From Marinospirillum sp035271045 (GTDB taxonomy: Bacteria; Pseudomonadota; Gammaproteobacteria; Pseudomonadales; Halomonadaceae): a stretch of DNA of 64,000 nucleotides. The position numbers and the translations under genes are program-made. This document shows positions 35,770 through 44,133 of the stretch, one piece after another (position 1 is the first letter of the stretch; the number at the start of each line of letters is the position of its first letter). A model generated the notes under the pieces. It saw nothing but the letters and a program-made list of their open reading frames with translations, had not been told where the DNA came from and did not search any database. Where the stretch lies: assembly GCF_035271045.1 (NCBI RefSeq), contig NZ_DATESC010000028.1, forward strand, positions 14,198-78,197. Direction: 5' to 3'.

Positions 35770-36258
35770 ATGTTTAATCGCTTTTGGGTTCTCTTGCTTG
35801 CAGGGCTAGTATTGTCTTTATTGGTTATTGGCTCAGCTCAAGCAGCGACAAGTATTGGTTTTGGCTATGATTTGGCTCGCCAGTTGGATAAAAACCAAGA
35901 CGATGGGCAGGTTAACTTGACAGGGCAAGTTTCGGTTGGGCGACGTTCAGCTTTAATCATGGGCTTGGCCTCGGGCGAAAGGTATGAAGTGCTTGAGTTG
36001 GGCTTTAAGCGCTATAACGAAAAGTATTTAAGCGGTAGCTTTTTTCAGTTAGGTGCAGGCTATTGGTATGGTGATAAAAAGAAGGCGGCTAAATCTAAGC
36101 TGGGTGTGGATTTGCGTTTAGGTTACGAGTTACCCATTACCCGTCATTTTGTAATTTCAGGTGCTGTGTCTGCGCTTTATGGCCCTAATAATCTAAATAC
36201 CAATGAGCGTGGTGAAGTTATATTTCGCCCGCATCTAGGTATTATGTTTCATTTCTAA
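35770..36258 (+). CDS. Small outer-membrane beta-barrel-like protein
   Basis: The start is ATG 35770 (MFNRFWVLLLAGLVLSLLV), preceded by TTGGAG. The 162-residue protein has a signal peptide ending SAQA/AT and then alternating hydrophobic and polar residues, many Gly, Tyr and Arg, and a final Phe (HLGIMFHF), which is the usual terminus of an outer-membrane barrel. I cannot name a specific family; OmpW- and YfaZ-like barrels have a similar length. No operon partner is seen. Confidence 0.7.
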   Translation: MFNRFWVLLLAGLVLSLLVIGSAQAATSIGFGYDLARQLDKNQDDGQVNLTGQVSVGRRSALIMGLASGERYEVLELGFKRYNEKYLSGSFFQLGAGYWYGDKKKAAKSKLGVDLRLGYELPITRHFVISGAVSALYGPNNLNTNERGEVIFRPHLGIMFHF

Positions 36259-36293
36259 GCTAGCCGTCCTTGGCTAACTATTGTTCATTCGTT

Positions 36294-36689
36294 CTATTCT
36301 GTAATTAGGTGGGCTGTTAATGCGTCGCGCAGCTCGCCTTCAATCGGCATGGACACTTTGTTTTCAAAGCTATAGTGAACTAAAATTGCTTCACCGCGCG
36401 AACCCATCTTACCGTTTTGCCAAGCTTCTTGAATCACCACAAACGAGCTATTACCAATGCGGTTTAAATAGGTGCGAATCTCAATGTTTTCACCATAAAA
36501 AAGCTCGCCTAAAAAATCGACTTTAATACTGGCTAAAATTAAACGCCATTTTTTAGGGTCTAAGTCGGGGGTGAATAAACGAAATAAATCATTGCGTGCG
36601 CGTTCAAACCAAACGGGCAGGCGAGTGTTGTTGATGTGTCCTAAAGCATCGGTATCCGTAAAGCTGGGTTCAAATTTAAGGGTGAACAT
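36294..36689 (-). CDS. 4-hydroxybenzoyl-CoA-type (hot-dog) acyl-CoA thioesterase
   Basis: The start is ATG 36689 (MFTLKFEPSFTDTDALGHIN), with GGAG at good spacing; a longer frame from 36740 is rejected. The 131-residue protein has the hot-dog fold signature DTDALGHINNTRLPVWFERARN with the catalytic Asp in the DTDALGH turn, as in FadM and YbgC relatives. It should hydrolyse an acyl-CoA; the chain length is unknown. Single gene, convergent with the barrel protein and divergent from the chemoreceptor. Confidence 0.85.
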   Translation of the reverse strand: MFTLKFEPSFTDTDALGHINNTRLPVWFERARNDLFRLFTPDLDPKKWRLILASIKVDFLGELFYGENIEIRTYLNRIGNSSFVVIQEAWQNGKMGSRGEAILVHYSFENKVSMPIEGELRDALTAHLITE

Positions 36690-36830
36690 TACTTGATCTC
36701 CATAAGGGTATTTGGGTGTTAAGTAACAAAATACTAACAAAACTAAAACCTATTAGAGTTACTCTTGACGTAAACGTAAAGCTGTTTTTTAAAATTATAA
36801 ATATTTTATTGCTGAGTTTAAGAGGCTGCT

Positions 36831-38459
36831 ATGCTCCGAAAAATAAGAATTGAGCACCGTATTTGGATAATCAACCTGCTTGCAGTCATTGGTATGTTGC
36901 TGATGTTGTTGGTTGCAGTGAAACAGCAGTATAACGAAATGGAACGCATGAAATTGCAAGAAATCAGCCATTTGGTTGATGTTGCCGAAGGTGTAATGAT
37001 TGATTATCAAAAAAGGGTAACATTGGGTGAGTTGACAGAAACGCAAGCAAGGGCGGCTTTGTTAGAAAGGGTGAGTGCCATGACTTATGGTCAATATAAT
37101 GACTATGTTTGGGTACATGATTCTAAAATGAATATGCTAGCGCACCCTAGTCCGAAATTACGCGGTGCAAACCTAAGTGAATTAAAAGACGTTAACGGTA
37201 AACAGTTTTTTAGCCTTTTAAATGCTGAAGCTTTAGCAACGGGTGAATCTTATATGCCTTACTACTGGAATCGCCCCGGTAGTGAATTACCCCAACCAAA
37301 AATCACCTATGTTCGCTACAACGCTGAGTGGGATTGGTTAATAGGCACGGGTGTTTATGTGGATGACATTGATGCCTTGTTTATGGCTAGCTTAAAAACG
37401 CTGGGCGCAATTTCTTTTGTGGTGTTATTGCTGCTAATGCTGATGGGTTGGTTGATTACTAATTCAATTACGCGTCCGTTAGATGCAACGGTGAATGCGA
37501 TGCGTGAAATTGGTAGCGGTGATGGCGACTTAACCGTGCGCCTTAGCGAAAAAGGCCGCGATGAAGTGACTGCGCTAGCGTTGCACTTTAATGCTTTTAC
37601 TAACAAGATTCAGGGGTTAGTCTCTGAAGTTAAACATTCAGTGGATTCTGTTGCCTCCGCTGCAGGGCAAATGTCGGCAACGTCTGAGCAAGCGTTTCAA
37701 AACCAAGCTCGCCAAGCGCAAGAAACCGATCACATTGCAACGGCCATGAATGAAATGAGTGCCAGCTTTTTAGACGTGGCGCGTAATGCCAGTGATGCTT
37801 CTGCGGCTGCAACCACTACCGACAAGTCGACAGTTGAAGGCCGCAATAATGTTGAATTAGCGACAGCAGCGATTGCCCGTTTAGCGCATCAAGTACACCA
37901 GTCAACGGAGGTCATTAATCAGTTAAGTGATGATTCTTCTAACATTGGTACGGTGCTGGATGTGATTCGTAGTGTTTCTGAGCAAACTAACTTACTGGCG
38001 CTTAATGCCGCGATTGAAGCGGCGCGTGCCGGTGAAGCAGGGCGTGGTTTTGCGGTGGTGGCTGATGAAGTGCGCTCTTTAGCCAGTCGAACCCGTGAAA
38101 GTACCGAAGAAATTAATACAATGGTAGCACAGCTGCAAGCTAGGGCAGATCAAGCGGTTAGTGTTATGGCGGCAAGTATCAAAGAAACGCAGCAAACCGT
38201 CGTAGCGGTAGAAAGCACCAAGGGTTCACTGAGTGCCATTGCCAGTGCTGTTGAACACATTCGAGATATGAATCATCAAATTGCTTCAGCAGCAGAACAA
38301 CAAGCCGCAGTTGCCGAAGAGATTAACCATAATATTGTACATCTAGTGCAATTAACCGAAGAAAATGCATCAGCAACCGAACAAACTAGGGTTTCAAGCA
38401 ATGATTTGGCTGGTTTGTCTGCACATTTAAAACAACAGGTTGCACAGTTTAAAGTGTGA
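36831..38459 (+). CDS. Methyl-accepting chemotaxis protein with single Cache sensor domain
   Basis: A 542-residue receptor: transmembrane segment 1 at about residues 13-30, a single-Cache domain (AEGVMIDYQKRV ... YNDYVWVHDSKMNMLAHPSP ... WDWLIGTGVYVDDIDALF), segment 2 at about 185-205, HAMP with the GSGDGDLTVRL tract, and a signalling domain with DVIRSVSEQTNLLALNAA. sCache_2 domains bind small organic acids, amines and amino acids. There is no C-terminal tether. The next gene starts 17 bp later, so the two may be cotranscribed. Confidence 0.94.
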   Translation: MLRKIRIEHRIWIINLLAVIGMLLMLLVAVKQQYNEMERMKLQEISHLVDVAEGVMIDYQKRVTLGELTETQARAALLERVSAMTYGQYNDYVWVHDSKMNMLAHPSPKLRGANLSELKDVNGKQFFSLLNAEALATGESYMPYYWNRPGSELPQPKITYVRYNAEWDWLIGTGVYVDDIDALFMASLKTLGAISFVVLLLLMLMGWLITNSITRPLDATVNAMREIGSGDGDLTVRLSEKGRDEVTALALHFNAFTNKIQGLVSEVKHSVDSVASAAGQMSATSEQAFQNQARQAQETDHIATAMNEMSASFLDVARNASDASAAATTTDKSTVEGRNNVELATAAIARLAHQVHQSTEVINQLSDDSSNIGTVLDVIRSVSEQTNLLALNAAIEAARAGEAGRGFAVVADEVRSLASRTRESTEEINTMVAQLQARADQAVSVMAASIKETQQTVVAVESTKGSLSAIASAVEHIRDMNHQIASAAEQQAAVAEEINHNIVHLVQLTEENASATEQTRVSSNDLAGLSAHLKQQVAQFKV

Positions 38460-38476
38460 TTTAGTAAGGTATAACC

Positions 38477-39607
38477 ATGAATTTTGATTTTGTAACACCA
38501 GTACAACGAAAAAACACGGCCAGTTTAAAATGGCAGCGTTATGAGCAGCAGGACGTTATTCCTATGTGGGTAGCGGATATGGATTTAAGGTCGCCACCAG
38601 CCGTGCAAAAAGCGTTGCAGCAAGCCGTTGAGCAGGGTGTATTTGGCTATGGCGAAGTGCCTGTTGCGTTGAACCAAGCTTTTATTGATTGGTGTGCTAG
38701 CCAGTACGCTTGGCCAGTAGAAGAAGATTGGTTGGTGTGGATTCCCGGTGTTGTGCCAGGTTTTAATCTGGCCATTGAAGCTTGGTTAAGCGCTGAACAA
38801 GGCGTGTTAGTACAATCGCCCGTTTACCCACCCATTCGTGTTGTGGGTCATTTGCGCCAGCGCCCAAGCGTTGATGTGTTGGTTAACGAGCCAGTGACGC
38901 AACAGCATTTTGCGGCTTTTTTGCAACCAGAAACAGCAGCGGTGGTTTTATGCAATCCACAAAATCCACTGGGCAAGGTTTATAGCCGTGCTGAATTAGA
39001 AGCGTTAGCCAAGTTAGCCGAAGAAAAAGACTTGTTAGTCATCGCGGATGAGATTTGGAGTGATTTGCTGCTTGAACCTCATTTACGCCATGTGCCTTTT
39101 GCCAGTGTTAGCTCCGCAGCAGCAGCGCGTTCCGTTACACTAATGGCCCCTAGCAAAACCTTTAACATCGCGGGGTTGTCTTGCGCTGTGGCAGTGATTC
39201 CTAACCAAGAACTGCGTGCCAGTTATCGCAAGGCTATCCGCGGCTTAATGCCGGATATGAATTATTTAGGTTTGGTTGCCGCGCAAGCCGCTTGGAAAAA
39301 AGGAGAGCCTTGGTTAAACGCGCTTAAAGTTCACTTAAATGCTAATTTGGATTTGTTAGAACACTGGTTAAAAGACTTTCCGCAAATTGGTTATCAGCGC
39401 CCACAAGCAACTTTTGTGGCTTGGTTAGACGTGTCGGCTTTGCAGATGGCTGATCCGGTTGCGATTTTTTTAAGCGGTGGTGTGGCACTTTCAGCAGGTG
39501 AGGCTTATGGGCAAGCTTCTCATGTGCGGTTAAATTTTGGCTGTACAGCAGAACAGCTAAAGCAAGCTTTGCAGCGCATGGCGGCCGTTATTAAACAGCA
39601 ACGCTGA
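38477..39607 (+). CDS. patB: PatB/MalY-type cystathionine beta-lyase (C-S lyase)
   Basis: A 376-residue PLP enzyme of the aspartate aminotransferase fold. The N-terminal tract PMWVADMDLRSPPAVQKAL is diagnostic of the MalY/PatB group; the PLP lysine is Lys227 (LMAPSKTFNIAGL), with Asp191 (IADEIWSDL) contacting the pyridine nitrogen. These enzymes cleave cystathionine and related C-S bonds; MalY also represses a maltose regulator in E. coli, which cannot be judged here. Its 3' end overlaps the convergent unknown gene by 17 bp. Confidence 0.88.
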   Translation: MNFDFVTPVQRKNTASLKWQRYEQQDVIPMWVADMDLRSPPAVQKALQQAVEQGVFGYGEVPVALNQAFIDWCASQYAWPVEEDWLVWIPGVVPGFNLAIEAWLSAEQGVLVQSPVYPPIRVVGHLRQRPSVDVLVNEPVTQQHFAAFLQPETAAVVLCNPQNPLGKVYSRAELEALAKLAEEKDLLVIADEIWSDLLLEPHLRHVPFASVSSAAAARSVTLMAPSKTFNIAGLSCAVAVIPNQELRASYRKAIRGLMPDMNYLGLVAAQAAWKKGEPWLNALKVHLNANLDLLEHWLKDFPQIGYQRPQATFVAWLDVSALQMADPVAIFLSGGVALSAGEAYGQASHVRLNFGCTAEQLKQALQRMAAVIKQQR

Positions 39608-40121
39608 TGGAGTTTAATTCTTTGATAAGGGTTGCTGTGTCTGGTTTAGCTTGTTCAGCATAAGCAGCAGCCACTTGGCTAGGTGCAGGCGCACCGGCCG
39701 CTTTAAGCGTAGTAATAAATTGCAGGCGTGGGTATTCTTCAGTTAAAGCACGTAACCAACTAAAGTAGCCAGAATTGCCTTGCACTAAAGCTTGCCCCAT
39801 ATCACTTTGAATATTCCGCGCTAAACTACGGCTGTAAGTATCCTCTACTAGCACAATGTTGTGATGTGCAGGTGGACGATTGATGTAATCAGTTAATCCA
39901 GGTGGGTCAAAAGCAGTAGGAATATGGCTGGGGTAAATACTTTGCGGTGCGTAACTTTGCGTGGGTAGATTATTGTAGAGGTGATGTAAGTCGGGTGAGT
40001 AAACAGGTGCCATCATCAAACTTAGTACCAAGGAAAATTGAGCACCCTGCGCTGAATTTAGCGAGGTGTTCAGAGATTCTTGAACTTCGAGTGATTTTGT
40101 ATAAGCGTTTTCAATACGCAT
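39591..40121 (-). CDS. Hypothetical protein, 176 residues
   Basis: Not recognised. The protein starts MRIENAYTKSLEVQESLNTS, has an amphipathic helix with QFSLVLSLMMAPVYSPD, a Pro/Tyr/Ser-rich middle (SYAPQSIYPSHIPTAFDPPG) that looks disordered, and an Ala-rich helical C-terminus. There is no signal peptide. The helical N-terminal tract loosely recalls the VC2046/SO_2500 family, but I would not assert it. Several other genes in this window (42454-43431, 58709-59191, 59287-59985) have the same style: disordered, Gln/Ser/Asn-rich start and a small helical core. Confidence 0.65.
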   Translation of the reverse strand: MRIENAYTKSLEVQESLNTSLNSAQGAQFSLVLSLMMAPVYSPDLHHLYNNLPTQSYAPQSIYPSHIPTAFDPPGLTDYINRPPAHHNIVLVEDTYSRSLARNIQSDMGQALVQGNSGYFSWLRALTEEYPRLQFITTLKAAGAPAPSQVAAAYAEQAKPDTATLIKELNSISVAV

Positions 40122-40261
40122 GGTGGCATCTACTACCTTTTAGATATAAATACGACTGTCTCAACTATTTCGGCTTCAGATTAGAAAACTTTAGAAGAAA
40201 ATTAAAAAACTGCTGCTTTATTACCTTGCTTTGGCTTGTTAGACTATACCCAACATCTTGA

Positions 40262-40348
40262 CGGGGTGCTTGAATGCTTAAACTGCATAAGGGCTGAGAT
40301 AACACCCGTTGAACCTGAACCGGTTAGTACCGGCGTAGGAATCGAGAT
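40262..40348 (+). promoter_or_regulatory. TPP riboswitch (thi box) upstream of thiC
   Basis: The conserved elements are all present: GGGGTGC at the start, CTGAGATAACACCC (pyrimidine-sensing helix) in the middle, and CCTGAACCGGTTAGTACCGG followed by GTAGGAATCGAGA (pyrophosphate-sensing helix). It precedes thiC by about 115 bp and controls it by binding thiamine pyrophosphate, most likely at translation initiation because no T-rich terminator is seen. The 122 bp before it, back to the unknown gene, should hold the promoter. Confidence 0.97.
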
Positions 40349-40463
40349 ATTTGCACTTTTTCTGTTGTTTACTTAAACGTAATTTACTGAAAAGTAAAAG
40401 CAGTAATTGCTCGTCCTGTCCGCCCGTCCGGTTCCCGCACTTAAAATAACGTGGGAGCATACA

Positions 40464-42365
40464 ATGAATCAACCCAAAACCAACTTCACCCGTCAGCATT
40501 TAAAAGAAACTGCCCAAGTCGATTCGGCCAGCGTCCAACCTTTACCTAATTCTCGTAAAATTTATTTAGAAGGCTCACGCCCTGATATTCGTGTGCCTTT
40601 TCGTTCCATTAGCCAAGCAATCACTGCCACTGATTCAGGCGAAGAAAAAAATCCTGATATTTTGGTTTACGACACCTCCGGCCCTTACACCGACCCAGAA
40701 GCCAAGATAGATATTCGCCAAGGTTTAGCCTCTTTAAGAGCGCAATGGATAGAAGAGCGCCAAGATACTGAATTGCTTGACGCACCAACCAGTGATTTTG
40801 GTAAGCGCCGTAGCCAAGACCCTACTTTAGAAGCTTTAAGGTTTAACCTGAAACGCCAGCCACGCCGCGCCAAAGCGGGTAAAAATGTTACCCAGCTGCA
40901 CTATGCACGCCAAGGCATGATTACCCCAGAAATGGAATTTATTGCCCTGCGTGAAAACCAGCAGCGCCATGAGTTAGGTACTGAAGCTGTCGAAGCCTTG
41001 CTAGGTCATCAACACCCAGGACAGTCTTTTGGTGCAGCCATTCCACAAGTAATCACCGCAGAATTTGTACGTGAAGAAGTGGCACGGGGTCGGGCAATTA
41101 TTCCTTGCAACATTAACCACCCAGAAACTGAACCAATGATTATTGGGCGTAACTTTCTGGTAAAAATTAACGGCAATATCGGTAACTCAGCCTTGGGTTC
41201 TTCCATTGAAGAAGAAGTGGCCAAAATGACTTGGGGCATTCGTTGGGGTTCCGACACCATTATGGATTTATCCACCGGTAAGCATATTCATGAAACCCGT
41301 GAGTGGATTATTCGTAACTCTCCCGTACCCGTTGGCACCGTACCTATTTACCAAGCGCTAGAAAAAGTAAATGGCGTGGCCGAAGACCTCACTTGGGAAA
41401 TCTTCCGTGACACGCTCATTGAGCAAGCCGAACAGGGTGTGGATTATTTCACCATTCACTCAGGCGTGTTGCTGCGCTATGTGCCCCTGACCGCAAAACG
41501 CTTAACCGGAATCGTGTCCCGTGGCGGTTCGATAATGGCGAAATGGTGTTTAGCGCATCATAAAGAAAGTTTTCTTTACACACATTTTGAAGAAATTTGT
41601 GAAATCTGTACCCAATACGATATTGCACTTTCTTTGGGCGATGGTTTGCGCCCTGGCTCGATTGCTGATGCCAACGATGAAGCCCAATTTAGCGAACTAG
41701 AAACCTTGGGCGAGCTAACTAAAGTGGCTTGGAAATACGATGTGCAGGTGATGATTGAAGGCCCAGGGCATGTGCCTATGCACCTGATTAAAGAGAATAT
41801 GGACAAGCAATTAGAATGCTGTGATGAAGCGCCTTTCTACACGCTTGGCCCTTTAACTACCGACATTGCACCGGGTTACGACCACATTACTTCCGGCATC
41901 GGTGCGGCGATAATTGGCTGGTACGGTTGTGCCATGCTTTGTTATGTAACACCCAAAGAACACTTAGGCTTGCCGAATAAAGACGATGTAAAAACCGGCA
42001 TTATCACCTACAAAATAGCTGCCCATGCAGCGGATTTAGCCAAAGGCCACCCAGCGGCACAGCGTCGTGATAACGCCCTTTCTAAAGCAAGGTTTGAATT
42101 CCGTTGGGAAGACCAATTTAACCTAGGTTTAGACCCAGACACAGCACGTAGTTTTCATGATGAAACGCTACCTAAAGACTCAGCCAAAGTTGCTCACTTC
42201 TGCTCCATGTGCGGCCCTAAATTCTGCTCCATGAAAATAAGCCAAGAAGTGCGTGATTTAGATGAAAAGCAAGTCGCAGCCATTAACGCCCAAGCACAAG
42301 AAGGCATGATTGAAAAATCCAAAGAGTTCTTAGCCACGGGAGCGAAGATTTACCACAAGGCTTAA
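40464..42365 (+). CDS. thiC: Phosphomethylpyrimidine synthase
   Basis: The start is ATG 40464 (MNQPKTNFTRQHLKETAQVD), with GGGAG before it; a longer frame from 40407 runs through the leader and is rejected. The 633-residue radical-SAM enzyme carries the C-terminal CSMCGPKFC cluster motif, which binds the 4Fe-4S cluster, and the tracts KARFEFRW and NCNINHPE-type metal-binding region. It converts AIR to HMP phosphate for thiamine. It is under the TPP riboswitch. Other thi genes are not adjacent; thiO is 12 kb away. Confidence 0.97.
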   Translation: MNQPKTNFTRQHLKETAQVDSASVQPLPNSRKIYLEGSRPDIRVPFRSISQAITATDSGEEKNPDILVYDTSGPYTDPEAKIDIRQGLASLRAQWIEERQDTELLDAPTSDFGKRRSQDPTLEALRFNLKRQPRRAKAGKNVTQLHYARQGMITPEMEFIALRENQQRHELGTEAVEALLGHQHPGQSFGAAIPQVITAEFVREEVARGRAIIPCNINHPETEPMIIGRNFLVKINGNIGNSALGSSIEEEVAKMTWGIRWGSDTIMDLSTGKHIHETREWIIRNSPVPVGTVPIYQALEKVNGVAEDLTWEIFRDTLIEQAEQGVDYFTIHSGVLLRYVPLTAKRLTGIVSRGGSIMAKWCLAHHKESFLYTHFEEICEICTQYDIALSLGDGLRPGSIADANDEAQFSELETLGELTKVAWKYDVQVMIEGPGHVPMHLIKENMDKQLECCDEAPFYTLGPLTTDIAPGYDHITSGIGAAIIGWYGCAMLCYVTPKEHLGLPNKDDVKTGIITYKIAAHAADLAKGHPAAQRRDNALSKARFEFRWEDQFNLGLDPDTARSFHDETLPKDSAKVAHFCSMCGPKFCSMKISQEVRDLDEKQVAAINAQAQEGMIEKSKEFLATGAKIYHKA

Positions 42366-42383
42366 AGGTAGGAGTCGATAAAA

Positions 42384-42424
42384 CAGCCCCTGCTGTTTTG
42401 ATATCAGCAGGGGCGCTCTTGTTT
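42384..42424 (+). terminator. Terminator after thiC
   Basis: GCCCCTGCT / AGCAGGGGC with an 11-nt loop, followed by GCTCTTGTTTTC. It lies 20 bp after the thiC stop and separates it from the convergent unknown gene. Confidence 0.75.
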
Positions 42425-42453
42425 TCATTTACTGTTTTTGCCATCACCAATCA

Positions 42454-43431
42454 TCACGCAAACTTACTCCGTAATTGTGTCCAGAGATCCTGCTGATCGT
42501 CTAAGTTTAAGCCAAGCAGTTGATTAACCAGTGAGGCTTCTTGTGACCAATGCTGGTTTAGCCAAGTGGCTAATTGTGCTTGTAATTCATCTTTTGATGG
42601 GCTGGTGGTTTTATCAGATGTTACTGCTGAAGGGCGCTTGGGTGGTTGTTCTGCTGGTAAAAAGACATCACCCCCTGCACCTGCGCCTGTCATTTCCTGA
42701 AGGAAATCCAGATCGACCATCTTGCTGAAGGGTTTAAGGTTTTTTTCAGGGTGGAGCATTTGTTCCAGAAAGCCAGAATCAAACTGCACAAGGGGTGTTT
42801 CTTTACTAGAATAAATGGCCTGAGCTTGTTGTATTGTTGCTGGATCGGCAGGTTCTGTTGGTGGGTGAAAGTAGTGAGTGGATTGTTGGCTCTGGCGGTA
42901 AATCCCCATAAAGAATCCTAGATGGTTGACTTGCTCGGTATCAAGACCCTTTTCTTTGGCATGGATGTACACGTCGGTTAGTGCTTGCACATCTTTTTCA
43001 TGTAAAAGGCCAGCTACATTTTGATTTAGCTGATCCTTTCTATTGGCAGCATTTAGTGGGTTTTCAGTAGTAATGCCAGAAGCTTGGATTAACTGACTTC
43101 TCATTTCTTTGATATCAACAGAGTTACCTAACTGCTCTTGTAATTCGTTAACTTTTTTATCTACCAAGTAAAGGTTGTAGCGCCCTACATCAATGTTTAC
43201 GCTGACTCTACCCAACTGATCCATACGACCTTGAAAAGGTTCAACTGATTCTTGTTGCAGCCAATCCACCGCCTGTTGAAAAGCCTGCGTCACGGCTTGG
43301 CTGGTGGAACTTAATTCTGGCTTTATTTGAGCAGTGATTGTTTCTTGTGAGGGGCTTTGATTGTTTTTTAATGTGGCTTGGGTTGTTGGCGTGTTTAATT
43401 GACGCGTTGTTGTATTCGTTGTGATTTCCAT
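42454..43431 (-). CDS. Hypothetical protein, 325 residues, disordered with a helical core
   Basis: Not recognised. The N-terminal 50 residues are Thr/Gln/Asn/Ser-rich (MEITTNTTTRQLNTPTTQAT). A structured part follows at about 50-190 with helices such as VDWLQQESVEPFQGRMDQLG and DVYIHAKEKGLDTEQVNHLG. A linker with Pro and Gly (GAGAGGDVFLPAEQPPKRPS) leads to a short helical tail. No signal peptide or membrane segment. The central tract resembles residues near 110-150 of the unknown protein at 59287-59985, so the two may share a domain. Base composition and codon use look like the neighbours'. Confidence 0.7.
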   Translation of the reverse strand: MEITTNTTTRQLNTPTTQATLKNNQSPSQETITAQIKPELSSTSQAVTQAFQQAVDWLQQESVEPFQGRMDQLGRVSVNIDVGRYNLYLVDKKVNELQEQLGNSVDIKEMRSQLIQASGITTENPLNAANRKDQLNQNVAGLLHEKDVQALTDVYIHAKEKGLDTEQVNHLGFFMGIYRQSQQSTHYFHPPTEPADPATIQQAQAIYSSKETPLVQFDSGFLEQMLHPEKNLKPFSKMVDLDFLQEMTGAGAGGDVFLPAEQPPKRPSAVTSDKTTSPSKDELQAQLATWLNQHWSQEASLVNQLLGLNLDDQQDLWTQLRSKFA

Positions 43432-43533
43432 GTCAACCTCTATATCTTCTTGAAAATGGTTATTTCGATAGTAAAAAAACCTATGTTTTTAAGCAATGAA
43501 AACAGCTTTTTTATTTTATAAGGAGTTTAAACT

Positions 43534-44133
43534 TTGGGTAAGTTAGAAGATAAAAATGACTATTTAACAGTAACGTTCACTGACCAAGATTTTTCTGGGT
43601 TAGAAATAGCTTCTAAAGAATTTGATGGCTGCACGTTTGAAGGCTGTAACTTCAGTGAGGCAATTTTTAAGCGTTGCAACTTTGTTGATTGTGAATTTGT
43701 TAACTGCAACCTAAGCAATATAGAACTGGGTTACAGTAAGTTTTCAGAAGTGGTTTTTCACGAATCAAAGCTAGTCGGAATCGATTGGACCAAAGCAGCT
43801 TGGTCTAACTTTGCCTTTGCTGCCCCTATTAAGTTTTATAAATCTATCCTTAACGATAGCTCTTTTTATGGGCTTTCCTTTCAAGACTTTGTGCTTGAAG
43901 AAAGCAAAGCACACAGCGTAGATTTTAGGGAAGGCGATTTTAGTAATTCAAGCTTCACCTATACCGACTTTACCAACAGCTTATTTGGCAATACTAATCT
44001 AACCAGTGCCGACTTTGCAGAAGCAACAAACTACGACATTGATGTTTATAGAAATGAAATTAAACATGCAAAATTTAGCCGTTTTGAAGCAACAAGGTTG
44101 CTAGATAGCTTAGAAATAGAATTGGTGGATTAA
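43534..44133 (+). CDS. Pentapeptide-repeat protein
   Basis: The start is TTG 43534, justified by AGGAG 8 bp upstream; no in-frame ATG precedes the repeats. The 199-residue protein is a right-handed quadrilateral beta-helix, with A(D/N)LXX-type repeats: FDGCTFEGCNFSEAIFKRCN, FVNCNLSNIELGYSK and later FSNSSFTYTDFTNSLFGNTN. Family knowledge: such proteins mimic DNA and include Qnr and MfpA that protect gyrase, but most have unknown roles. It has two repeat blocks joined by a less regular segment, as in Qnr. Its stop overlaps the convergent lactate operon by 4 bp. Confidence 0.85.
   Translation: MGKLEDKNDYLTVTFTDQDFSGLEIASKEFDGCTFEGCNFSEAIFKRCNFVDCEFVNCNLSNIELGYSKFSEVVFHESKLVGIDWTKAAWSNFAFAAPIKFYKSILNDSSFYGLSFQDFVLEESKAHSVDFREGDFSNSSFTYTDFTNSLFGNTNLTSADFAEATNYDIDVYRNEIKHAKFSRFEATRLLDSLEIELVD

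Noticed and set aside
36765..36801. Sigma-28 or sigma-70 promoter of the Cache chemoreceptor gene
   Set aside because: TAAAG...ATAA fits sigma-28 poorly and TTGACG with TAAAAT has 19-bp spacing, so neither is reliable.
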